From Mycobacterium sp. 236(2023) (lineage in GTDB: Bacteria > Actinomycetota > Actinomycetes > Mycobacteriales > Mycobacteriaceae), in NCBI RefSeq assembly GCF_029623955.1, contig NZ_JARSBP010000008.1, forward strand, positions 124,001 through 188,000: a stretch of DNA of 64,000 nt, read 5' to 3'. Positions 9,617 to 19,564 of the stretch are shown in pieces (position 1 is the stretch's first letter; each line of letters begins with the position of its first letter). The notes under the pieces were generated by a model. That model worked only from the letters and a program-made list of their open reading frames with translations. It had not been told where the DNA came from and did no database searches. A program made the translations under genes and the position numbers.

Positions 9617-10519
9617 TCAGCGGGGATCACCGAGGTACGGGAACTCGGTGAGCAGACCGCTCGGTGCGTGGAAGCCGGGCAGGCCCTTCTTTCCGTTGGT
9701 GAGGAACTTCGACCGGTAGTCGGCGACGTCGTCGGTCAGCGTCCGCCCGTTCGGGTAGGCGGCAGGCTTGGCCGGATCGAACGTCAGCACGTCGGGCAAC
9801 GTGCCCTCGGTTTCGATCGCCGCGATCGCCTCGTTCCTGGTGTAGCCGCCGGTCTCGGTCATCAGGTCGATGAGTTGACCCATCCAGTGCGCCTGATCCC
9901 TGTTCGGCTCACCGGCGCTGAACTCGGCCAGCTCGTCGTCTGTGGGAAAGAAACCGCTGATCCACGGGTGTGCCGCGCGGTCGGCATGGAACCACTTGCC
10001 GTCTCTGATCACGCTGCAGCGCGCCCAGATCCGCACGTCCGGCTCTGCACCCAGGTAGCTGGTCGGCAGCTCCACCGCCATCGCGATGACATTGGAGTCC
10101 GTGAACGACGGATCGCTGCGGGCCCCGGCGAAGAACACGAACGCGCCACCGCGCGAGCGCCACACATGCGGATTGTCGTCGAAGGACACCTCGACGCCGC
10201 CGAAGATCTCCGAACCCGACGCGGAGTCCACGCGCGCCTCGGCCTGCAGCCCGAGGCGGACGTCGACCCTCTGGCGTCCGTCGATCACCTCCGAGAACAC
10301 GAAGTTGAACACGATGTCGTTCCGCAGATCGCCGTCGTTGTCGATGGCGATGCGGTAGACGGCGCCCGGATACAGCGCGTCGGCGTTGGGGTTCGCGGTC
10401 AGGAGCAACACGGTCCGCGACGGATCGGCGGGCGACACGAACACGAAAAGGTCGCACAGGTCCAAACGCGAATCGCCGAGTGGAGCTCCCCGCCTCAGCC
10501 CGGTGAAATCAGTCGACAA
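9617..10519 (-). CDS. DUF4331 domain-containing protein
   Basis: About 300 residues matching the DUF4331 family (features such as SRLDLCDLFVFVSP near the N terminus and PNADALYPGAVYRI). The function of the family is unknown. No signal peptide is obvious at the predicted start. I place the start at the TTG at 10519 because AGGAG lies 8 nt upstream; a second TTG two codons earlier is only 2 nt from that site and is less likely. It lies 57 bp downstream of accD4 on the same strand and could be co-transcribed with accD4-pks13-fadD32. That is context only, as no motif links it to mycolate synthesis. Confidence 0.75.
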   Translation of the reverse strand: MSTDFTGLRRGAPLGDSRLDLCDLFVFVSPADPSRTVLLLTANPNADALYPGAVYRIAIDNDGDLRNDIVFNFVFSEVIDGRQRVDVRLGLQAEARVDSASGSEIFGGVEVSFDDNPHVWRSRGGAFVFFAGARSDPSFTDSNVIAMAVELPTSYLGAEPDVRIWARCSVIRDGKWFHADRAAHPWISGFFPTDDELAEFSAGEPNRDQAHWMGQLIDLMTETGGYTRNEAIAAIETEGTLPDVLTFDPAKPAAYPNGRTLTDDVADYRSKFLTNGKKGLPGFHAPSGLLTEFPYLGDPR

Positions 10520-10576
10520 TGGCAATACTCCTCGCGCAAGCGCTCGTCGGTGCCTCTATCCAACCGCACTGCGCCA

Positions 10577-12127
10577 TTAAATGGGCGTCAGGCCGTGCTT
10601 GCGGTGCACGCGGCTGATCTGCTTGTCGGCCAGCAGGCGCATGCAGTTTCGCAGCAGCAGCCGCGTCTGATGCGGTTCGATGACGCCGTCGATGAAGCCG
10701 CGCTCGGCCGCGATCCACGGTGTGGCCAGCGAGGTGTTGTAGCCCTCGATGAAATCGGCCCGGATCTTCTGCACCTCGGGGGCGGTCGGATCGGGGAATC
10801 GCTTGACCAGCAGCTGCGCGGCACCCTCGGCGCCGATCACGGCGATCCGCGCGGTCGGCCAGGCGAAGTTGAAGTCCGACGTCAACTGTTTGGACCCCAT
10901 CACCGCGTACGCGCCGCCGTAGGACTTGCGGATGGTGATGGTCACCTTCGGGATGCCGGCCTCGACGACGGCGTTGAGGAAGCGGCCGCCGCGCTTGATG
11001 ATGCCGCCCTTCTCCTGCTCGACACCCGGCATGAAGCCCGGGGTGTCGACGACGAAGACCAGCGGGGTGTTGAACGAGTCGCAGAAGCGGACGAACCGGG
11101 CCGCCTTGTCGGAGGCCTCGTTGTCGATCGCACCCGACATGTACATCGGCTGGTTGGCGATGATCCCGACCGGACGGCCGTCGACGCGGGCGAACGCAGT
11201 GATGATGGCGGGGCCGGCCTGCTCGGCCACCTGGAAGACGTCGCCGTCGTCGAAGATCCGCAGCAGGATCTCCATCATGTCGTAGGCCTGGTTGTCCGAG
11301 TCCGGCACGATCGTGTCGAGCTCAAGGTCGTGCGGTGTGATCTCCGGCTCCAGCCCGGGATTGACGATCTGCGGATCGTCGAACGTATTGCCGGGCAGGA
11401 AGCTCAGGTAATCCCGCACGTACTGGAACGCCGCGGCCTCCGACTCGACGACCTGGTGGATGTTGCCGTAGCGGGCCTGGGCGTCTGCGCCACCCAGTTC
11501 GTCGAGGGTGACGTCCTCACCGGTGACGTCCTTGATGACGTCCGGGCCGGTGACGAACATGTAGCCCTGGTCGCGGACGGCGACGATGAGGTCGGTCTGG
11601 ATCGGCGAGTAAACGGCGCCACCGGCGCACTTACCGAAGATCAGCGAGATCTCGGGCACCAGACCGCGCAACAACTCGTGACGGCGGCCCAGCTCGGCGT
11701 ACCAGGCCAGCGACGTCGCGGTGTCCTGGATGCGGGCGCCCGCGGAGTCGTTGATGCCGATGATCGGGCAGCCGACCATCGCCACCCACTCCATCAGGCG
11801 CGCCACCTTGCGGCCGAACATCTCGCCGACCGAACCCTGGAACACCGTCTGGTCGTGGCTGAACACGCCGACGGGGCGGCCGTTGATGGTGCCGTGGCCG
11901 GTCACCACGCCGTCGCCGTACAGCGCGTCGGGATCGCCGGGCGTCTTCGCCAGCGCGCCGATCTCCAGGAAGCTGCCGGGGTCGAGCAGCGAGTGGATCC
12001 GGGCGCGCGCGCTCGGGATCCCCTTCTTCTCACGCTTCGCGACTGCCTTCTCGCCGCCGGGCTCCTTGGCCAGCTCCAGCTTCTCGTGGAGTTCGGCCAG
12101 AAGTTCGGCAGTTTTCTTCTCAGTCAC
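10577..12127 (-). CDS. accD4: Acyl-CoA carboxylase beta subunit AccD4
   Basis: A 516-residue carboxyltransferase beta subunit. The N-terminal subdomain contains AREKKGIPSARARIHSLLDPGSF-like sequence, and the C-terminal crotonase-like half contains the acyl-CoA site region (GGAYAVMGSKQL). AccD4, with an AccA biotin subunit, carboxylates the long meroacyl partner chain (C24-C26 acyl-CoA) that Pks13 condenses to form mycolic acids. The gene starts with GTG at 12127 and overlaps the pks13 stop by 4 nt (GTGA). This is the conserved fadD32-pks13-accD4 operon of mycolate-making bacteria, so the assignment is secure although AccD paralogues are similar. Confidence 0.95.
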   Translation of the reverse strand: MTEKKTAELLAELHEKLELAKEPGGEKAVAKREKKGIPSARARIHSLLDPGSFLEIGALAKTPGDPDALYGDGVVTGHGTINGRPVGVFSHDQTVFQGSVGEMFGRKVARLMEWVAMVGCPIIGINDSAGARIQDTATSLAWYAELGRRHELLRGLVPEISLIFGKCAGGAVYSPIQTDLIVAVRDQGYMFVTGPDVIKDVTGEDVTLDELGGADAQARYGNIHQVVESEAAAFQYVRDYLSFLPGNTFDDPQIVNPGLEPEITPHDLELDTIVPDSDNQAYDMMEILLRIFDDGDVFQVAEQAGPAIITAFARVDGRPVGIIANQPMYMSGAIDNEASDKAARFVRFCDSFNTPLVFVVDTPGFMPGVEQEKGGIIKRGGRFLNAVVEAGIPKVTITIRKSYGGAYAVMGSKQLTSDFNFAWPTARIAVIGAEGAAQLLVKRFPDPTAPEVQKIRADFIEGYNTSLATPWIAAERGFIDGVIEPHQTRLLLRNCMRLLADKQISRVHRKHGLTPI

Positions 12128-15100
12128 TTGCTCTCGCTCTCAGCTTCGACAGCGTTGATCGCCTCGCTCAGATGGGCGCCGACTTTTGCAATGTACGGCT
12201 CGTCGATGGCCTGGATGTGTTCGCCCCCGATCGGCACGATCTCCAGGTCTTCGACGAACTCACCCCAGCCGCCATCGGGCTGCCGGATGGCGTAGCGAGG
12301 CTCGAAGAAGATCGCGTCGTCGTGGTAGCGGTCGGCCATGTAGAGCGTCACGTGCCCGTCGTACGGCTGGATCTCAGCGGTCTCCAGCAACCGGTTGTCC
12401 AAGTAGGACGTGCGCTGATGCTCGATGATGCCGCCGGGGATGTCGACCCCGCTGTCCTTGACGGCGTCGAGGATGAACTGCACCTGGCCGCCGTCGTCGA
12501 GCGCTTCGAGCTCCTCGTACGGGATCGGCGGGACCTCGACGTTGAAGGTGCGCTGCGCGAACAGCGCGTAACGGTCCCAGCGGGCCCGCGTCTCTTCCTT
12601 CGTCTGCGGGATCTCCTCGCCGGGGCGCACCATGTCGATCAGCCCGACGAAGCGCACGTCGGCGCCCTCGCGCTTGAGCCCGATCGCGCAGGCATAGGCC
12701 AGCGCCCCACCCAGCGACCAGCCGACGAGGATGTAGGGCCCGTCGCCCTGGATCTCCCGCAGCTTCGGCAGGTACTCGGCGGCGCGCTCCTCGACGGAGC
12801 CCTCGACCCGTTCGAATCCGTACATCGGGGTGTCCGCCGGCAATCGCTTCAGCAGCGGCTCGTAGACGACGGTGGAACCGCCCGCGGGATGGAACACGAA
12901 CACCGGGATGCGGTTTGAGCCCTCTTTCCTGGCCCGGATCGTGCGGACGAACCCGTCGAGTTCGCCGGCGTCCATCTCGTCGCGCACGGCAACCGAGAGG
13001 TCCTGGATGGTGCGGGCCGCCTTGACCTGCTCGGCGGTGATCGTCCCGTCGGCGCGCTCGGACAACCGCTCTGCCATCTTCTGGGCGACGTCGTCGGCGA
13101 CGACGGGCAGCTCGTTGAAGATGCCGCCCGGCGACTTGCCGGTGACGATCGCCCACGTCGCGAACGTGACGCGCTCGGCGGCATCGCGCGGCGGCACGTC
13201 GGCGCCCAGCGCCTCGGTGACCGCCTCCTGGGTGAGAACCTGGGCAGCGAGGCCGGCTGCACTCGGCTTGCCGGGGCCGCTCGGGTCGGTGGGGGGCGGC
13301 GGAATGGCTCCCGCTTGTGAAACAGCCGCAGGTGCTTCGGATCCCGCGGCGACGGCGGTCTCGTCGGTTTCCGGCTCCCCGGCAATGGGGTGCCCGGCTT
13401 CGGCGAGCTTTGCCTCGAGCTCGGCGACTGTGCTTGCACCGCCCATCAATTCGGCCTGCTCCGCCGCGATCTCCTCGGCCGTCTTACCCTTCTGCGCTTC
13501 GGCCAGCTCGTCGACCTGGTCGCGGTTCTCCACCGCGTAGGCGATGAGCTTCTCGACGGCGTAGAGGTTCGCATCGCGCACCGCGGTCAGCTGGATCGGC
13601 GGCAGGTCGAAGTCGTACTCGACCCGGTTCTTGATGCGCACGGCCATCAGTGAATCCAGGCCGAGCTCGATCAGCGGCACCTCCCACGGGAGGTCCTCGG
13701 GCTCGTATCCCATGGCCGCGCCGACGATCGTGCCGAGGCGCTGGCCGATGGTCTCCCCCGTGTCGGGCGACCACTTGGCGAAGCCCGCCGCGATGCCTGC
13801 GCCCGCGGTCAGGTTGTCGTGCAGGATCGCCGCATCATCCTCGGGCTCGGGTTCTGGTGTTGTGCTGGCGATCTCGGCGATGGTCCCCGCGCCGACGGCG
13901 GTGGGCAGCGCAGTCTGCTGGCCGCCCCTCGTCACGATCGCGTCGTAGACCAGCGTGAACGATTCGTCGATCCGGGAGTGCACCTGGACACTGGCGCCAC
14001 CGGGGTGCCGGGTCAGCGTCGTCACCAGGCGCGAACCCTCGGCGGGCACCGCGCGCTGCTCCGACGCCGTCAGCTTGGCATCCGGAAGAACCACTGCCGC
14101 AGCGGCTTTCACCAGAGCAGCGAGATCGGCACCACTGCCGACGTACTCCCAGACGTGCCTGCCGTCGGGGGTGGCGACGTGGTTGCCCGGCATGACGGTC
14201 GAGCTGTCACCGGTGAAGTTCACGTTCAGCCAGTGCGGCTTGCGGCGGAAGCGCGTCGGCGGGATGTCGGCGAAGTCGAGCGCACCGGCCAGGCCCTGCG
14301 AGCGGCGCGGGAACAGCGTCCGGAAATCGAGATCGTGGCCGTGCACAAACAGATGCACCATGGCCGTGGTCATCGAATCGACCTCGTCCTGCTTGCGCGC
14401 GAGCGTCGGGATCAACTGCGCACCATGCAGACCCGCGCTGGCGGTCGTCAGGCCGACCTGCATGAGCGCCACGGGATTCGGCGCGAGCTCCAAGAACGTG
14501 GTGTGCCCGTTGTCGACGGCGTTGCGGATGCCGTGCGTGAAGTACACGCTGTGCCGCAAGCCCTTCTTCCAGTAGTCGACGTCGTGGATCGGGTCGGCAC
14601 CCGCACGAATCAGGTTGCCCTCGTGCACCGTCGAGTAGTACGCGGTCTGCAGCGGCAAGGCCTCGATGCCCTGGATCTCCGCGGCGAGCTCACCGAGCAG
14701 CGGATCCATCTGCTGAGTGTGGCTGGCGCCCTTGGTCTGGAACTTGCGGGCGAACTTGCCCTCCGATTCGGCGCGGGCGATGATCGCGTCGACCTGCTCG
14801 GGCGGGCCGCCGATGACCGTCTGGGTCGGCGCGGCATACACGCAGACCTCGAGGTCCTTGAAATCTGAGAAAACGGTCTCGATCTCTTCGGCCGAATACT
14901 CCACCAGCGCCATCAGGCGGATGTACTCGCCGAACAGCATCGCCTCGCCCTCACCCATCAGGTGCGCGCGCGAACAGATGGTGCGGGTGGCATCCTCCAG
15001 CGACAACCCGCCCGCGAAATAGGCGGCGGCGGCCTCACCGAGCGACTGGCCAACCAGCGCACCGGGTTTCGCACCGTGGGCCTTCAGCAACTCGCCGAGA

Positions 15101-17481
15101 GCGACCTGAATACCGAAGATCACGGTCTGCGTGGTCTCGATGCCGTAGTCCTGCGAGTCGTCGAGGATGAGCTCGACGATCGAGTAACCGCGCTCGTCCT
15201 GCACCAGCGCGTCGACCTTGTTGATCCACTCGGCGAACGTCTCGTCGCGCAGGTACAGGCTCTTGGCCATCTTGCGGTGCTGCGCACCGAATCCCGCGAG
15301 CACCCACACCGGCCCGTTGGTGACCGGCCCGTCGGAGGTGATGACGATCGGGTTCGGCTTGCCCTCGGCCAGCGCGCGCAGGCCCTTGACGGCCTCGTCG
15401 TGGTCGTGGGCGAGCACGACGGCGCGGGACCGCCCGTGGTTGCGCCGGGACAGCGACCGGCCGATCGATTCCAGCGACGACGCGCGGCCCTCCGGGCTGT
15501 CGATCCAATCGGCGAGCTCGCCGGCGGTCACCTTCTTGCGGGAGGTCAGGAATCCCGAAACAGCAAGCGGGACAAGCTTGTTTCGCGGTTCGTCCGCCTC
15601 CTGCTGGGCGAGCTCCTCGCGGGCGATCTCCAGCAGGCGAAGGGCCTCGTCGGTCAGGCCGGGGAGTTCGGGTTCGGTGTCGGCGACGACCCCGTAGAAG
15701 TCGGGGTCTCGTGCATCGTCACCGTACTCGTCGTCGTCATCGTCGTCCTCGACGAGCATGCCGCCGACATACACGGCCGGCTTGGCATCGCCGGCCGGAG
15801 ACACCACGGCCACATCGGGTTCCGGCGCGGGTTCGACCAGATCTTCGGGCAGCAACTCACGCAGCACCAGGTGCGCGTTGGCGCCGCCGAAACCGAAACC
15901 GGACACCCCGGCGATCGCGCGGCCGCTGTACCGCGGCCAGTCGGTGGCGGTGTCGGCGACCTTGAGGTGCTCCCGCTCGAAATCGATGTAGGGGTTCGGG
16001 CCGGTGTAGTTGATCGACGCCGGAATCTTGTTGTTGTGCAACGCGAGTGCCATCTTGGCCAGGCTTGCGGCGCCGGCCGCCGACTCAAGGTGCCCGAGAT
16101 TGGATTTCACCGCACCCAGCAGGGCAGGCTTGTCATCGGCGCGGCCGCGACCGATGACCCGGCCCAGAGCGTCCGCCTCGATCGGGTCGCCGAGGATGGT
16201 GCCGGTGCCGTGCGCCTCCACGTAGTCGACGGTGCGCGGATCGATGCCGGCGTCCTTGTATGCCTTGCGCAGCACCGCTTCCTGCGCGTCGGGATTGGGC
16301 GCCAGCATGCCGTTGGACCTGCCGTCATGGTTAACCGCACCACCGGCGATGACGGCCAGGATCTGATCACCGTCGCGGCGCGCGTCGGCCAGGCGCTTGA
16401 GCACGATCATGCCGCCGCCCTCGGAGCGCGCGTAACCGTCGGCGTCCTTCGAGAACGATTTGATCCGGCCGTCGGGCGCGAGAACGCCACCGACCTCGTC
16501 GAAACCGACTGTCACCAAAGGCGTTACCAGCGCGTTGACACCACCGGCCAGCACCACGTCGGCATCCCCGGCCCGCAGCGCCTTGACTCCCTCGTGGACA
16601 GCCACCAGTGCCGAGGAGCATGCGGTGTCGATGGCCATCGACGGACCGCGGAAGTCGTAGAAGTACGACACACGGTTCGCGATGACGGCACTTGAGTTAC
16701 CGGTGATGGCGTATGGGTGGGCGACGGCGGGATCGGCGACCGACATGAACATGTAGTCGTTGACCGAGCTGCCGATGTACACGCCGACACTCTCACCGCG
16801 CAGGCTCGAAGCGGGAATCCTGGCGTGCTCCAACGCTTCCCACGTCAGTTCCAGCGCCATCCGCTGCTGCGGGTCGATGTTGTCGGCTTCCATCTTCGAC
16901 AGTGCGAAGAACTCGGCGTCGAAACCCTTGATGTCGGACAGGTAGCCACCACGGGTGCGGGCTTTGGCGACCCGCTCGGCGACACGCGGCTCGCTCAGGA
17001 ACTCCGACCAGCGCCCATCGGGCAGATCGGTGATGGCGTCGCGACCTTCCAGCAGCGCGCTCCACATCTCCGCCGGAGTGTTGATGTCGCCTGGAAAGCG
17101 GGTCCCCACACCGATGATCGCGATGTTCGCGGCACCTTCGTCCACGTCCCGGGACCAGTCCTCGGCGTCCAGCGCCGACGAATCCTGTTCGGGCTCACCC
17201 TCGATGATGACGGTGGCCAGAGCCTCGATTGTGGGGTGCCGGAACGCCACCGTCGCGGTGAGCGTCACACCGGTGCGGTCCTCGATGTCGCTGGCCATGG
17301 CGACGGCGTCACGCGACGACAAACCGAGCTCCACCAGCGGTGCCGTCTCGTTGATCGAATCGGGCGCCTGCCCCGTCGCCTCACCGACCCAGTTGCGCAA
17401 CCATTCACGCATCTCGTTGACGGTCATATCCGGACCCTGCTTGTTCGGGAGCTTGCCCGAATCGTCCTGTGCTTCAGCCAT
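12124..17481 (-). CDS. pks13: Polyketide synthase Pks13 (mycolic acid condensase)
   Basis: A 1785-residue type I polyketide synthase that condenses the meroacyl-AMP product of FadD32 with a carboxyacyl-CoA to make alpha-alkyl beta-ketoacids, then transfers them to trehalose. Domains in order: N-terminal ACP (phosphopantetheine Ser56 in LGLSSRD), ketosynthase (Cys288 in DTACSSA), acyltransferase (Ser813 in GQSLGEA), C-terminal ACP (Ser1277 in LGLDSLM) and thioesterase (Ser1589 in GWSLGGA). I chose ATG at 17481; an in-frame GTG two codons earlier is closer to the GAGG at about 17492 and remains possible. It is about 50 residues longer than recalled M. tuberculosis Pks13, most of it in the ACP-thioesterase linker. 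It is flanked by fadD32 and accD4. Confidence 0.96.
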   Translation of the reverse strand: MAEAQDDSGKLPNKQGPDMTVNEMREWLRNWVGEATGQAPDSINETAPLVELGLSSRDAVAMASDIEDRTGVTLTATVAFRHPTIEALATVIIEGEPEQDSSALDAEDWSRDVDEGAANIAIIGVGTRFPGDINTPAEMWSALLEGRDAITDLPDGRWSEFLSEPRVAERVAKARTRGGYLSDIKGFDAEFFALSKMEADNIDPQQRMALELTWEALEHARIPASSLRGESVGVYIGSSVNDYMFMSVADPAVAHPYAITGNSSAVIANRVSYFYDFRGPSMAIDTACSSALVAVHEGVKALRAGDADVVLAGGVNALVTPLVTVGFDEVGGVLAPDGRIKSFSKDADGYARSEGGGMIVLKRLADARRDGDQILAVIAGGAVNHDGRSNGMLAPNPDAQEAVLRKAYKDAGIDPRTVDYVEAHGTGTILGDPIEADALGRVIGRGRADDKPALLGAVKSNLGHLESAAGAASLAKMALALHNNKIPASINYTGPNPYIDFEREHLKVADTATDWPRYSGRAIAGVSGFGFGGANAHLVLRELLPEDLVEPAPEPDVAVVSPAGDAKPAVYVGGMLVEDDDDDDEYGDDARDPDFYGVVADTEPELPGLTDEALRLLEIAREELAQQEADEPRNKLVPLAVSGFLTSRKKVTAGELADWIDSPEGRASSLESIGRSLSRRNHGRSRAVVLAHDHDEAVKGLRALAEGKPNPIVITSDGPVTNGPVWVLAGFGAQHRKMAKSLYLRDETFAEWINKVDALVQDERGYSIVELILDDSQDYGIETTQTVIFGIQVALGELLKAHGAKPGALVGQSLGEAAAAYFAGGLSLEDATRTICSRAHLMGEGEAMLFGEYIRLMALVEYSAEEIETVFSDFKDLEVCVYAAPTQTVIGGPPEQVDAIIARAESEGKFARKFQTKGASHTQQMDPLLGELAAEIQGIEALPLQTAYYSTVHEGNLIRAGADPIHDVDYWKKGLRHSVYFTHGIRNAVDNGHTTFLELAPNPVALMQVGLTTASAGLHGAQLIPTLARKQDEVDSMTTAMVHLFVHGHDLDFRTLFPRRSQGLAGALDFADIPPTRFRRKPHWLNVNFTGDSSTVMPGNHVATPDGRHVWEYVGSGADLAALVKAAAAVVLPDAKLTASEQRAVPAEGSRLVTTLTRHPGGASVQVHSRIDESFTLVYDAIVTRGGQQTALPTAVGAGTIAEIASTTPEPEPEDDAAILHDNLTAGAGIAAGFAKWSPDTGETIGQRLGTIVGAAMGYEPEDLPWEVPLIELGLDSLMAVRIKNRVEYDFDLPPIQLTAVRDANLYAVEKLIAYAVENRDQVDELAEAQKGKTAEEIAAEQAELMGGASTVAELEAKLAEAGHPIAGEPETDETAVAAGSEAPAAVSQAGAIPPPPTDPSGPGKPSAAGLAAQVLTQEAVTEALGADVPPRDAAERVTFATWAIVTGKSPGGIFNELPVVADDVAQKMAERLSERADGTITAEQVKAARTIQDLSVAVRDEMDAGELDGFVRTIRARKEGSNRIPVFVFHPAGGSTVVYEPLLKRLPADTPMYGFERVEGSVEERAAEYLPKLREIQGDGPYILVGWSLGGALAYACAIGLKREGADVRFVGLIDMVRPGEEIPQTKEETRARWDRYALFAQRTFNVEVPPIPYEELEALDDGGQVQFILDAVKDSGVDIPGGIIEHQRTSYLDNRLLETAEIQPYDGHVTLYMADRYHDDAIFFEPRYAIRQPDGGWGEFVEDLEIVPIGGEHIQAIDEPYIAKVGAHLSEAINAVEAESESK

Positions 17482-17536
17482 GTTCACTAAACCTCACGAT
17501 CGCCAAGCGACCGGCACGGCCGCCGAAATTTGAGCG

Positions 17537-19426
17537 TCAGTCCAATTCATCGGGGAAGGCGTTGGCCACCTTGCCGGTTCGCAGGCTGCCGTCGAGGTAG
17601 GCCGACCGGCAGGCACGGCGACCGATCTTGCCGCTGGACGTGCGCGGGATCGCACCGGCCGGCGTCAGCAGCACGTCGCGCACCGTCACACCGTGGCGAA
17701 CGGCGATCGCCGCGCGTATGTCGTCGACGATCGGACCGATGTCGAGCTTGTGCGCGCCCGGGGCACGCTCGCCGACGATGACCAGTTGCTCCGAGCTGTC
17801 GTCGGGGTCGCGCTTGAGCCCCGCATGGGCGTTGTCGAACACCGCGTCGGGAAGCTGGTTGGCGGGCACCGAGAAGGCCGCGACGTAGCCGGTGCGCAGC
17901 GCCTTGGTGGCTTCCTGCGCCGAGTACTCCAGATCCTGCGGGTAGTGGTTGCGGCCGTCGACGATCACGAGATCCTTGACGCGGCCGGTGATGAAGAGCT
18001 CACCGTCGTGGTAGGCGCCGTAGTCGCCGGTGCGCACCCAGGTGGCGTCGTCGGTCGCGCCCTCGGCGTGCGACGGCGTGGTCCGCGACTTCAGTGTGTT
18101 CTGGAACGTCGCGATCGTCTCTTCCGGCTTGTTCCAGTAGCCGGTGCCCATGTTCTGGCCGCTGATCCAGATCTCACCGATCTGGCCATCCGGAAGCTCG
18201 GTGGCGGTGTCATTGTCGACGATGACCGCCCACTCCGCCACACCGACCTTGCCTGCCCCTGCCTGAGCGACGGCCTTCGGCGAATCGTCGGGCACCGGGA
18301 CGAACCGGTGCGCGTTGAGTTCGTCACGATCCACCGAGATGATGCGCGGCTCGTCCTGAATCGGTGTCGTCGACACGAACAGCGTCGCCTCGGCGAGACC
18401 GTAGGACGGCTTGATCGCCCGCGGCTTGAAACCGTATGGGCCGAACGCGGTGTTGAAGTTGCGCACCGTTGCCGCCGATATCGGCTCGCTGCCGTTGAGC
18501 AGCGCCTTGACGTTCGACAGATCCAGCGGCGGCTCGTCGTCCTTGGGTACCGCGCGGGCGGCGGCGTGGTCGAACGCGAAGTTCGGGGCCACCGAGATGA
18601 CGCCGCCCCTGTCGTCGGGCTTGCGGGCCATCTCACGGATCCACCGGCCGGGCCTGCGGACGAAGGCGGCGGGCGTCATGAACGAGATGTAGTGACCGAT
18701 CACCGTGGGAAGCAGCACCGTGACCAGACCCATGTCGTGGAAGAACGGCAGCCACGACACCCCGCGGTCGCCCTCTTCGGCGTCGAGGGCCTCGATGACC
18801 TGCACGACGTTCGTCGCGAGGTTCAAGTGGGTGATCTGCACACCCGTCGGGATGCGGGTCGAGCCCGACGTGTACTGAAGGTAGGCGACCGAGTCGCGGG
18901 TGACCTCGACCGGCTCCCACGTCGCACCGACATCGTCGGGAACGGCGTCGACGGCGATCACACGCGGGCGGTCCTTCGCGGGACGGGTGCGGAAGAACTT
19001 GCGCACGCCTTCGGCGGCGTCGGTGGTCGTCAGGATGGCTGTGGGTTCGCAGTTGTCGAGCACCGCGTGCAGGCGCCCGACGTGACCGGGCTCGTTGGGA
19101 TCGAACAGCGGCACCGCGATACGCCCGGCATACAGCGTGCCGAAGAAAGCGATCAGATACTCGAGGTTCTGGGGGCAGAGGATCGCGACACGGTCACCGG
19201 GCTGGGTGACTTGCTGCAGCCGGGCACCGACTGCGCGGTTGCGCTTGCTGAAGTCGGCCCAGCGGAGATCGCGTTCGACGCCGTCGCGTTCGGTGGAGAA
19301 GTCGATGAACCGGTAGGCGACCTTGTCGCCACGCACCTTCGCCCACCGCTCGACGTGACGGATCAGGTCCCCGTTGTCCGGGAATTTGATCAATCCGTCC
19401 TTGATGAACGGGTTGTGGAAGGCCAT
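17537..19426 (-). CDS. fadD32: Long-chain fatty-acid-AMP ligase FadD32
   Basis: A 629-residue fatty acyl-AMP ligase. The ATP-binding motif YTSGST is at 185-190, followed by RIPTGV, and the C-terminal small domain has the TGRVKDLVIVDGRNHYPQD hinge. FadD32 activates meromycolic acid as acyl-adenylate and loads it on the N-terminal ACP of Pks13. The ATG start at 19426 has GGAG 8 nt upstream. A 55-bp gap separates it from pks13, with no obvious terminator between, so co-transcription is expected. Length and motifs match the family; the neighbour pks13 makes the identity certain. Confidence 0.96.
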   Translation of the reverse strand: MAFHNPFIKDGLIKFPDNGDLIRHVERWAKVRGDKVAYRFIDFSTERDGVERDLRWADFSKRNRAVGARLQQVTQPGDRVAILCPQNLEYLIAFFGTLYAGRIAVPLFDPNEPGHVGRLHAVLDNCEPTAILTTTDAAEGVRKFFRTRPAKDRPRVIAVDAVPDDVGATWEPVEVTRDSVAYLQYTSGSTRIPTGVQITHLNLATNVVQVIEALDAEEGDRGVSWLPFFHDMGLVTVLLPTVIGHYISFMTPAAFVRRPGRWIREMARKPDDRGGVISVAPNFAFDHAAARAVPKDDEPPLDLSNVKALLNGSEPISAATVRNFNTAFGPYGFKPRAIKPSYGLAEATLFVSTTPIQDEPRIISVDRDELNAHRFVPVPDDSPKAVAQAGAGKVGVAEWAVIVDNDTATELPDGQIGEIWISGQNMGTGYWNKPEETIATFQNTLKSRTTPSHAEGATDDATWVRTGDYGAYHDGELFITGRVKDLVIVDGRNHYPQDLEYSAQEATKALRTGYVAAFSVPANQLPDAVFDNAHAGLKRDPDDSSEQLVIVGERAPGAHKLDIGPIVDDIRAAIAVRHGVTVRDVLLTPAGAIPRTSSGKIGRRACRSAYLDGSLRTGKVANAFPDELD

Positions 19427-19564
19427 CTTCTCACTCCAATACGTCGCAAAGCCCCGAGGATCCTACCGAGGTGCAGGCCCCCCACCCATCAACCACCGGC
19501 GACCGCTCTTAAACTTTCCTTAAACTAACGCAATGCTAGGCGACCTGCGCGGTCGCGCCAAATC

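Noticed and set aside
9572..12295. 907-residue open frame on the plus strand across accD4
   Set aside because: It is antisense to accD4 and its flanking genes and has repetitive Arg/Val/Gly composition typical of high-GC shadow frames, with no motif.
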